NCBI GenBank assembly: GCA_030015575.1
Contig: JASDDO010000026.1
Span: forward strand, 25,870,079-25,934,078
Length of the DNA: 64,000 bases
Source of the DNA: Agapanthus africanus
Taxonomy: Eukaryota; Streptophyta; Magnoliopsida; Asparagales; Amaryllidaceae
Reading direction: 5' to 3'
This document shows, one piece after another, positions 55,018 through 64,000 of this stretch. Position 1 is the stretch's first letter. Every line of letters begins with the position of its first letter. A program made the position numbers and the translations under genes. The notes under the pieces were generated by a model. That model made no database searches and had not been told where the DNA came from. It saw nothing but the letters and a program-made list of their open reading frames with translations.

Positions 55018-57829
55018 TGTCACGCCCCGTTTCCCAAAATACGGAAAATGAGGGATAACTAAGCCAGCCATACTCCTACGGTCAAGGAATAATCCCGCCG
55101 TAGTCACACTTCGGCTTCTAGAATTATATGGTAATCAGTAAACAAAGCACAGAAGTAAAGGAAATACATCACTAAATTATTACATCAAATTTCATTGTTC
55201 ACAATTTTACAATAAAATAAGAAAAGAACTACTAACCAAGTTCGAATACAAGATCTCTTTAGGAAAAGCAGAAAAGATGAAAGAGGTACTCCTGACTAAA
55301 TCTCCGCTAGCTCGAAGGGTAAGTCCGACTCCTGCGCTGGTTCTTCCTCGAGATCTGAGCATGCATACTCAGGTCGTCAGAGCGACGTAATAGCAATATT
55401 ATAATAGAGACATGAAACGGACAAATAAGATAATAACAGTGGAAGTAAAATGCAGATAATCACTATGTCACTAAATGATGCAAAGTATGATCTGTGTCCC
55501 TATCAGTCTCTAAGTCATGTTTTAAATTGAGTTATGGAAAGGAGGATCATGTTTAACGAGGGTCTCGTACATACCCGAGACTACGGCCAGCAACGCCCGG
55601 GATATAACCCTGTCAGCCAGACCGCTAGGCCCTACCTAATATATATAAGAGTCGTTGTTCGAATGATCATCCTCTAAATCACTGTCCTCGCTAAATATGA
55701 TATTCTTTCCACTTTGATTTTCCCTTTTTCTCCAGATTTACACTATTTATGAGTATGGTCTAGTCGTGTACAAGTATGCACGAATAATACGGTTTTGTCA
55801 CGGTTCACTGTATTATTCACTGTCACGAATCATTTACTTTTCCATTGGCGTACTTGACACTCCTAAACCAATACTGTTCACGCACGATAATGCATTGTAT
55901 ACTGAATAATAACGCGCACTATCACTAGGTGTATGGCAATCAGGTAAGATATGTGCATTTATGCAGTTAACAAGTCATGTGTAATACGAAGTATTATGCA
56001 CCTTATGAACTTATAAAAATTGCAGTAAATCACACGTTCAGAATTAAGTGAAATGATATAAATACGGTAACAAGTAGACTCAGTCGGAAATTCAGAAAAA
56101 TTTATTTCAGTACAATCGGATTTCGGGTTTGCAAGTTACAGCCGTTTCATTTTAAGTGTTTGCTGCAGGAAATTCAGTTTCTGAACTGAACGTCCGTTTC
56201 GCGACACAATTTTCACCCTGTTGGGATCAGAATTTAGCGACTCTATAGTTGAATTAAATTTAGGTTTTTCAATAGGGTTTCCAACACACTAGACGGATTC
56301 TCAATCGCGCCTCTACGTCAGAAGTTATGCACTGTTCAACACTAGGGTATCAGTTCTGTTTCCGTTTGGAACTGTTATACGTCTTGTTCTTTTAAATTGC
56401 AGTTTAAATAGTAAACGACGGTAAAAAAGGGTGAAACCACTTTCATTATTTTCCTAACTGGTTCATATTCACTAAAGTGTAGGGTTACGCAATACACAAG
56501 TTCAGGCAGCAAAGAGGTAAGCATTACGAGACAGAAAACAACAACCAGAGCTGCTCTGGACTGCAGTCCAGAGCCGCTCTCCAAATCAGTTTCCGTCGTA
56601 TTTTAAGTATAGAAACAGTTTAAAACTTTTTTGTGGTTCCAGATAGTCGAGTCTTCTTCGATTAGAGCCCTCGAATGCATCATTCCAATTTGTAAACAAT
56701 TAATTATGATTTTTACAAGTTTCAGACGCGGGAAATTTTCAGTTTTATCGGGTGTAATTGGGGATGATCGTTCAAGTCAGTAACGATTATATTTTCCAGT
56801 CAAATTTTAACACAATGTTCATTGCCACACGAGCCAGCTTATATGATCGAGTTCCGTCAGTTTAATGGAAGGTTTTCGTTCGGGTTCTATATCGAACACA
56901 TACACTATTTTAAGTCGCACTAAGTGTTTATGTGGAATTTAACGGTATTTCAAATTTTAATAAAACAAATAGCATGAAGCAAGTAGGTAACTTTCCTGGA
57001 GACGCGTTGGCGACGCACGGCAGCGGCAGCGGCACGAACGCGCAAAGAACGGCATGGTTTGGGTTCACGGCCTCGGCTCGAGTTCGGGTTCGTCATCGGT
57101 GTTTCCCGGGAGATGGCTCGTGATCACTGGAGGCAGAGTGGGGTTCTGTGGATCTCCAGTAAGTCGGCGATGGTCGACGGTGGTCGCTCCAGCGATGGTG
57201 CAGCAGGGGGTGAGGTTGCAGGGTTCGAAGCTTGGAGTTTGGTGTGGGTTGCAGCGAGGGAGTGAGGTAGTGGGGGCTCGGGTTTTGGAGGTGATGGTGA
57301 TGCAGAGGATGTAGAGGTCGACGAGGCAGTGGGGAGCTCGTTGGCGAGGAGGGTGCAGAGGAGTTCGAGCTCGGCGGTGGGGTTCGGTCGAGGGGAGGTG
57401 AAGCAGTGTAGGGGCTCAGGGTAGTGGGTGAAGAGGAGAGAGATGTGAAGGAGGAAGGACGAGGTGATTGTCGTGGTCGTCCTCGTCGTTGTCGGCGGCG
57501 GCGGAGTGTAGGGAAGAAGCTGGGAGTTGGGAGAGAGGAGAGGAGGAGTTTGAGAGAGATCGAGAGTGTGAGGGGGAGAGGGTTGAAATGCGCGCGCGAT
57601 TGTGGTCGGGGTCGTGGGTTCGTGGTCGCGAGCGGGGCGTCGGCGAGGCGACGTGGGGAGCGCAGCAACCAGAGAAAAGGAGCGGGAAATAAAAAAACAA
57701 CGTAGGGAGAAGAAGGGTTTGGTCGGGTCGGGTCGGGCGCGTGGGTATTAGGTTAGGGCGCGGGCTTTGGGCCGGTGGGTTTAGTTTAAATATTTATTTG
57801 TTTTTTCTTTGTTTTGGGCTGGGTTTTTG

Positions 57830-57896
<67 letters not shown>

Positions 57897-58132
57897 GGTG
57901 AAGGAAAAAAAATGGGAGTGGGCTGACCTAGGGATTTACATATATTTAGCTTTGCTTTCTGTTGGGCTTGGTTTTAGGGAATTTGTTTTAAGCTTTGATT
58001 TTAAAGGTTTAGAAAAATTTAAATACTAAATCTTAAGCAACCAATTTTTACGTAAAATTACGAGGAAAGAGAAAACGTTCGGGGACTTGGGAAATATAGA
58101 AAAAAATTCATTGATGGAAACGGGGATTTACA
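55018..58132 (-). repeat. Left LTR (3' LTR) of the Tekay-type fossil
   Basis: On - it runs TGTAAATCCCCGTTTCC ... GGGAAACGGGGCGTGACA, with inverted CCCCGTTTCC ends. It is 3.1 kb long. A GC-rich zone at 57,090-57,700 contains long but compositionally biased open frames that are not genes. Confidence 0.85.
57832..57892. repeat. (TA)n microsatellite in the LTR
   Basis: About thirty uninterrupted TA units. It produces apparent Ile-Tyr repeat frames. Confidence 0.95.
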
Positions 58133-58194
58133 TCATACCCCCCTTACAAAAATTTCGTGCTCAAAATTTAAAAGGATACAATGAAACAACAGTA

Positions 58195-59631
58195 CTAAGC
58201 AAAGAGATGTGGAAAACGTATACAGATATCTTCCTCACGCTCCCAGGTAGATTCTCCTGGGGAACGACCGCCCCAAGACACTTGGACTAACGGAATGACC
58301 TTATTCTTCAGCACTTTCTCTCTGCGGTCGAGGATGGCGGTAGGCTGCTCCTCGTAAGATAGGTCGGTACCCAAAGCTAACTCCGAATAGTCCAGAACAT
58401 GGCTCTCATCCCGAACATAACTCCGCAACTGAGACACGTGGAAGGTATTGTGCACACCCGCTAGCGATGGAGGCAAGGCAAGTCGATAGGCCACCTCTCC
58501 TACTCGCTCTAGCACTTCAAAAGGTCCGATGAAACGGGGACTGAGTTTCCCGCGACCTCCGAACCTGATAACTCCGCGGGTAGGGGAAATCTTCAGGATT
58601 ACGTGATCTCCGACTTCAAATTCTAGCGCTCTCCTGCTGGTATATGCCCAACTCTTCTGTCGATCCTGAGCCGTCTTAATGCGCTGCCTGATCATTTGGA
58701 CCTTGTCGACTGTCTCAACAATGAGCTCGGGACCCAGTAATCTTCGTTCTCCCACATCATCCCAAAAAACTGGGGATCGACACTTCCGTCCGTAAAGTGC
58801 TTCGAAAGGAGCCATCTGGATGCTAGCATGATAACTGTTGTTATAGGAAAACTCGACTAGATGCAGATGATCTTCCCAGGAACCCTGAAAATCCAACATG
58901 CAGGCCCTCAACATATCCTCGAGTGTCTGAATCGTACGCTCGGATTGTCCGTCCGTCTGCGGGTGATAAACTGTGCTGAACTTGAGGCGGGTACCCAAAC
59001 TCTCCTATAAGCTCTTCCAGAAGTGCGAAACAAATCTGGTGTCTCGATCTGACACAATGCTGACCGGAACTCCGTGATGTCGCACTATCTCCTGCATGTA
59101 TCTCTCTTCCAGTGACTCTGTTGATTGTCCCACTCGGAATGGTAAGAAGTATGCAGCTTTCGTGAGGCGGTCGACGATAACCCAAATGGCGTTGTTGCCC
59201 CTAGGGCTCCGTGGTAAGGCCGTCACGAAATCCATGGTAATGTGCTCCCACTTCCATTCTGGTATCGGAAGCGGTTGTAACAATCCTGCTGTCCTCTGAT
59301 GTTCCGCCTTCACCTGTTGGCATACCAAGCACCTAGATACAAACTGCGCAATTTCCCGCTTCATCCCGTTCCACCAAAAATGCTGTTTTAGATCTCGATA
59401 TATCTTCGTACCTCTCGGATGCACAGAATAAGATGAACTATGCGCCTCAGTCAGTACCTCTTTTCGAACATCCCTCTTGGGTACACAGAGTCTGCTATCG
59501 AATCTCAGAGAACCGTCTTCATGTATGATTAAGTCCGCTCTCAGCCCGGCTTCTACTTGCGCTCTGAACTTTTGCAATCGAGGAGCATCCGCTTGTGCAG
59601 CCTTGATGCGATCTACAAGGGAAGACTGCAC
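58195..59631 (-). pseudogene. Integrase with chromodomain-like end, Tekay-type fossil
   Basis: Retroelement fossil part. From right to left: HSSSYSVHPRGTKIYRDLKQ with CLVCQQ (zinc region), [43 protein letters not shown]-type linker [20 protein letters not shown], then [20 protein letters not shown] and [20 protein letters not shown]. The last is the chromodomain-like tail of chromoviruses, thought to guide insertion. Confidence 0.85.
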
Positions 59632-59637
59632 CTGTAG

Positions 59638-60033
59638 TTACCAAAACTGCCTGATTGCGCTCGGTGTAACGACTTCAAGCTCGAGTCTCTGAAAGTCCTC
59701 AATAACGCTTCTCTGACTGGTCAACATCATGACCGCTGGCTTGCGACCGAGAGCATCTGGTACAACATTTACTTTTCCCGGGTGATACTGAAGTTCCAAG
59801 TCGCAATCCGCCATCAGTTCTAGCCATCGGCGCTGCCTCATGTTTAGTTCCTTATGAGTGAAGACGTACTTCAGACTTTTATGATCCGTGCACACTTCTA
59901 CCTTCTCGCCCAATAGATAGTACCTCCAAATCTTCAACGCAAAAACCACTGCAGCTAACTCCAAGTCATGCGTAGGATAGTTCCTTTCGTGATTTCTCAG
60001 TTGTCAAGAGGCGTAAGCAGCCACCCGACCGTG
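59638..60033 (-). pseudogene. RNase H of the Tekay-type fossil
   Basis: Retroelement fossil part. [40 protein letters not shown] and [20 protein letters not shown] are the classic Ty3/gypsy RNase H motifs. Confidence 0.85.
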
Positions 60034-60867
60034 CTACATCAGAACACAACCTAAGCCCTTCCCTGAGGCGTCACAATGTATCACCAAACCACCGGAATCA
60101 TCTGGTACTGTAAGAATGGGCGCCGTGGTTAACTTCTGCTTCAGTGTCTCAAATGCCCGAGTACATTCCTCTGTCCACGCAAACGGTACATCCTTCCGTG
60201 TCAGCCTCGTCAACGGTTCAGCGATCCTCGAAAAGTCTTGGACGAATCGCCGATAATATCCTGCCAGTCCCAGAAAGCTTCTGATCTCATCCACTGACTT
60301 CGGTGTTGGACAATCTCTGATAGATTCTATCTTTGCCGGGTCCACTGAGATGCCTTCGCCCGAAACAATGTGTCTCAAGAACTGAACCTTGTCGAGCCAG
60401 AATTCACATTTGCTCAATTTCGCGTACAGCTTCTCTTCCCGAAGAATTTGTAGAACCGTGCGCAGATGCTCGACATGCTCCTCCCGGGTCTTCGAGTAGA
60501 CTAGTATGCCATCGATAAATACAACGACAAACGTGTCCAAGTACTTTGCAAACACCCTGTTCATCAAATCCATGAATATCGCTGGAGCATTGGTAACACC
60601 GAACAGCGTCACAAGGAACTCATAATGTCCGTATCGGGTCCTGAAAACCGTCTTGCATATGTCCTCGGCCGCTACTCTGATCTGATGATAGCCAGAACGG
60701 AGATCCAACTTCGAAAATACCTTGGCCCCACTTAACTGATCGAATAAGTCGTCGATGCGCGGAATTGGGTACTTGTTCTTTATTGTGACTTTATTCAGCT
60801 CCCGGTAATCTATACACATCCGCAACGATCCATCTTTCTTCTTCACCAACAGAACTGGTGCACCCAC
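60034..60867 (-). pseudogene. Reverse transcriptase of the Tekay-type fossil
   Basis: Retroelement fossil part. [55 protein letters not shown], the catalytic region near [11 protein letters not shown], and [12 protein letters not shown] mark the chromovirus type. Confidence 0.9.
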
Positions 60868-60914
60868 GGTGAAACGCTTGGCCTGATAAACCCCTTCTCC
60901 AGGAGTTCTTCAAT

Positions 60915-61547
60915 TTACTTCTTCAATTCTGCCAACTCAACCGGTGCCATTCTGTACGGAGCCTTAGAAACTGGTGTTGTACCTGGAGTCAAATCGATCG
61001 AGAATTCCAAGACGCGTGGAGGTGGTAGACCTGGTAAATCTTCTGGAAATACGTCCAGAAAGTCCCGAACAATCTCTGGGGCTGGGCTCTCATCAATCTC
61101 CATAGTCGTCAACTCTTTTGGCTTGGCTGCTGGCTCCAAAGATTCGCTCCCGCCTTCGAAAATGAACTCTGGGTGATTGGGAATGCGGAAGATCACATTC
61201 CTTGCTCGGCAATAAATAACTGCATGGAAGGTACTCATCCAATCCATCCCGAGAATTGCGTCATAGCTGCCTGTCCCGATCAAAAGGAAATTCGCATAGA
61301 ATTCCCTGCCACACACTACGACCGGACATGATCTACATTCTCGACTAGATACTATAACACCATTACCCGTATGTATTTCCCAGCCCTTGGTTAATGGTTC
61401 ATGTGGTATAGAGTGTGTATCAACGAAATGCGCAGATATGAAACAGTGCGATGCTCCAGAATCAAATAGTACTCTAGCTGGCATGGAATGTACGAGTAGA
61501 ATACCTGTGACAACTTTGCCTGAAGCCTCTGCCTGCTCGGCGGTCAA
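60915..61547 (-). pseudogene. Protease region of the Tekay-type fossil
   Basis: Retroelement fossil part. ARVLFDSGASHCFISAHFVD holds the DSG active site, followed by YDAILGMDWMSTFHAVI. It ends in the LPGLPPPRVLEFSIDLTPGT linker to reverse transcriptase. Confidence 0.85.
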
Positions 61548-61583
61548 GGTGAAAGCCCGTCCCTGACCGCGGCCTGTGTAGGG

Positions 61584-62500
61584 TTACCTCTGCTCCTGTG
61601 ATCTCTGCTGCTGTGGTCCAGACCCTCCATGTATCTCTACTCGCTCGGGGCAACCGCTAACTCTGTGCTGACTGGATCCGCAAATCAAACACTGTCCCTT
61701 GGCGCGGCGACAATCCTTCTGGGTGTGCCCGTCTCTGTTGCAGTAGCCGCAAACTACGTTCTTGCTCTGGGGGCGAGGCTGGGGCACGAACGGACGCTTC
61801 ATCTGTGTCGTTCCTGGCCTGTGAACTGGTATGACTCCTCGAGTCGGTGCATGGGTGCGTGCTGGAACAACTGGGGGCTTCATGAATTTGTTGATCAGTT
61901 TCTCCTGAATTCGCGCCGCGTTGAGTACCTGTGCAAAAGTCTGAAACCCGAGTGACGCGATCAACTGTTGTAGCTCGAAATCGAGTCCCTATAAGAAGCG
62001 CCTGGCCCTGGTGGCCTCTGAAGCGACCATGTACGGAGCAAATCGGCTCAGACGGTTGTACTCTGCCGCGTATACGTCCACGGGGCGGCCATTCTGCTTC
62101 AGTAAGATGAATCTTTCTTCCATCTCTGCCTTGACGGTGGAAGGGAAATAGTGGTCCAAGAAGCACTCCTTGAACTTGCTCCATTCGATCGGCCTGTCTA
62201 GCCTGCTTTCTTCCACTAACCACCATGTACGGGCTTCATCTTCCAACTGGATCTTTATCACATTCACTTTATCTTTCTCTGGTACCCTGGCGGCCGTCAG
62301 TAAGTTCTCCATATTAACCAGCCATTGCTCGGCCTCGAGGGGTTCGGCTAGTCCTGTAAATGAAACTGGATGTAACCTCCGGAAATCTGATACGGTGCCA
62401 GCCCTGGCAGAAAAAGCTGGTGGAGCAGTGCCCTCGGAGGCAGTAATGAGGGCAGAGGGTCCCCCTACAGCGGTAATAGCCCTAAGTCCCTCGGTGAGTA
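61584..62500 (-). pseudogene. Gag of the Tekay-type fossil
   Basis: Retroelement fossil part. KVNVIKIQLEDEARTWW, FKECFLDHYFP and RFILLKQ.GRPVDVYAAEYN are capsid-type motifs. Near 61,660-61,760 two zinc knuckles follow: CGYCNRDGHTQKDC and CLICGSSQHRVSGC. Confidence 0.85.
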
Positions 62501-62504
62501 GGTC

Positions 62505-64000
62505 TAAATCATACGTTCAGAATTCAGTGAAACGATACAAAGAAGGTAACAAGTAGACTCAGTCGGAAGTTCAGCAAAATTTATTTCAGTGCAATCGGAT
62601 TTCGGGTTTGCAAGTTACAGCCATTTCATTTTAAGTGCTCGCTGCAGGAAATTCAGTTTCTGAACTGAACATCCGTTTTGCGACACAATTTTCACCCTAT
62701 TGGGATCAGAATTTAGCGACGCTATAGTTGAATGAAATTTATGTTTTTCAATAGGGTTTCCAACTCACCATACGGATTCTCAACCGCGCCTCTACGTCAG
62801 AAGTTATGCACTGTTCAACACTAGGGTATCAGTTCTGTTTCAGTTTGGGACTGTTATACGTCCTGTTCTTTTAAATTGCAGTTTAAATAGTAAATGACGG
62901 TAAAAAGGGGTTAAACCACTTTCATTATTTTTATAACTGGTTCATATTCACTAAAGTGTAGGGTTCCGCAATACACAAGTTCAGGCAGCAAAGAGGTAAG
63001 CATTACGAGACAGAAAACAACAACCAGAGCTGCTCTGGACTGCAGTCCAGAGCCGCTCTCCAAATCAGTTTCCGTCATATTTTCAGTATAGAAACAGTTT
63101 AAAACTTTTATGTGGTTCCATATCGTCGAGTCGGATTCGATTCGATCCCTCGGACGCATCATTCCAATTTGTAAACAATTAATTATGATTTTTACAAGTT
63201 TCAGACACGGGAAATTTTCAGTTTTATCGGGTGTAATTGGGGATGATCGTTCAAGTCAGTAACGATTATATTTTCCAGTCAAATTTTAACACAATGTTCA
63301 TTGCCACACGGGACAACTTATATGATCGAGTTCCGTCAATTTAATGGAAGGTTTTCTTTCGGGTTTTATGTCGAACACATACACTATTTTAAGTCGCACT
63401 AAGTGTTTATGTGGAATTTAACGGTATTTCAAATTTTAATAAAACAAATAGCATGAAGCAAGTAGGTAACTTGCCTGGAGACGCGTTGGAGACGCACGGT
63501 AGTGGTAACGGCACGATCGCGCAAAGAACGGCACGGTTTGGGTTCACGACCTCGGCTCTAGTTCGGGTTCGTCGTCGGTGTTTCCCGGGGGATGGCTCGT
63601 GATCACTGGAGGCGGAGTGGGGTTCTGTTGATCTCCTGTGAGTGTGCTGGGGTCGGCGATGGTCGGCGGTGGTCGCTCCGACGATGGTGCAGCAGGGGGT
63701 GAGGTTGCAGGGTTCGAAGCTTGGAGTTTGGTGTTGGTTGCAGCGAGGGAGTGAGGTAGTGGGGGCTCGGGTTTTGTAGGTGATGATGATGCAGAGGATG
63801 TAGAGGTCGACGGGGCAGTGGGGAGCTCATCGGCGAGGAGGGTGCAGGGGAGTTCGAGCTCGGCGGTGGGGTTCGGTCGAGGGGAGGTGAAGCAGTGTAG
63901 GGGCTCGGGGTAGTGGGTGAAAAGGAGAGAGATGTGAGGGAGGAAGGATGATGTGATTGTCGTGGTCGTCGTCGGCGGAGGCGGCGGCGGCGGAGTGTAG
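62505..64000 (-). repeat. Right LTR sequence of the Tekay-type fossil, cut by the window edge
   Basis: Matches 56,028 to about 57,510 in the same orientation through the GC-rich zone. It continues past the end of the window. Confidence 0.85.

Larger units (their letters stand above)
55018..64000 (-). mobile_element. Tekay-type chromovirus fossil inserted into fossil C
   Basis: On -, Gag, protease, reverse transcriptase, RNase H and integrase with a chromodomain-like end run from about 62,500 down to 58,195, between LTR sequence at 55,018-58,132 and 62,505-64,000. The polypurine tract AAGGGGGGTATGA sits next to the LTR start at 58,132. The sequence before the LTR at the left is GTTAC, the likely target duplication. 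Broken in a handful of places. LTR copies differ by perhaps one base in twenty by eye, so it is the youngest large insertion of its stack, of the order of a few million years by usual plant rates. Confidence 0.9.

Noticed and set aside
57090-57705. Long open frames on both strands in a GC-rich zone (for example about 190 residues on -)
   Set aside because: Arg/Pro/Ser or Gly/Arg/Glu bias from composition, inside a Tekay-type LTR; similar frames appear in the other LTR copy without conservation of frame.

Overview
The window looks like repeat-rich, gene-poor nuclear DNA of a flowering plant. The evidence is Tat- and Tekay-lineage Ty3/gypsy fossils nested in one another, a CACTA element, Mutator-like and LINE remnants, tRNA-derived SINEs, MITEs and a spliced gene for a small secreted peptide. 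No bacterial operons, rRNA or CRISPR were seen.

Layout. 1-17,810: a Tat-lineage LTR retrotransposon (element A) with a decayed gag-pol on +, a long 3' untranslated zone full of tandem repeats, and a multi-exon accessory gene on the opposite strand (15,097 down to 10,306). 17,811-24,440: a second, rearranged copy of the same family (element B), entered by a 1.5 kb solo LTR with a 5-bp target duplication. 24,440-31,000: AT-rich DNA with a long-TIR MITE, a decayed LTR-like tract, a 1.07 kb CACTA element holding pieces of a histone H2A gene with its promoter, and Mutator-like fragments (Ulp1-type protease, transposase N-terminus). 31,000-44,900: two direct copies (about 2.4 kb, 3.8 kb apart), an unrecognised decayed coding stretch between them, and two SINEs of one family. 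44,926-45,740: an LTR fossil. 46,887-47,726 (-): a three-exon gene for a 75-residue secreted peptide resembling PSY sulfated-peptide precursors, the only intact-looking host gene. 48,838-49,260: LINE RNase H remnant. 49,313-55,017: a second Tat-type fossil, interrupted by a solo LTR. 55,018-64,000: a Tekay-type chromovirus fossil on -, inserted into the previous element and running off the right edge.

The most unusual signal is structural. Element A/B sequence is saturated with short inverted repeats whose arms stay complementary while their sequence changes. There are (i) arrays of about 45-nt hairpins, (ii) a two-helix module seen at about ten sites, and (iii) LTRs packed with arm-3-nt-arm palindromes. 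Either conserved RNA/ssDNA structure or quasi-palindrome correction could explain this.

All positions of repeat edges are by eye; identities are approximate. Retroelement fossils are described only as named parts.
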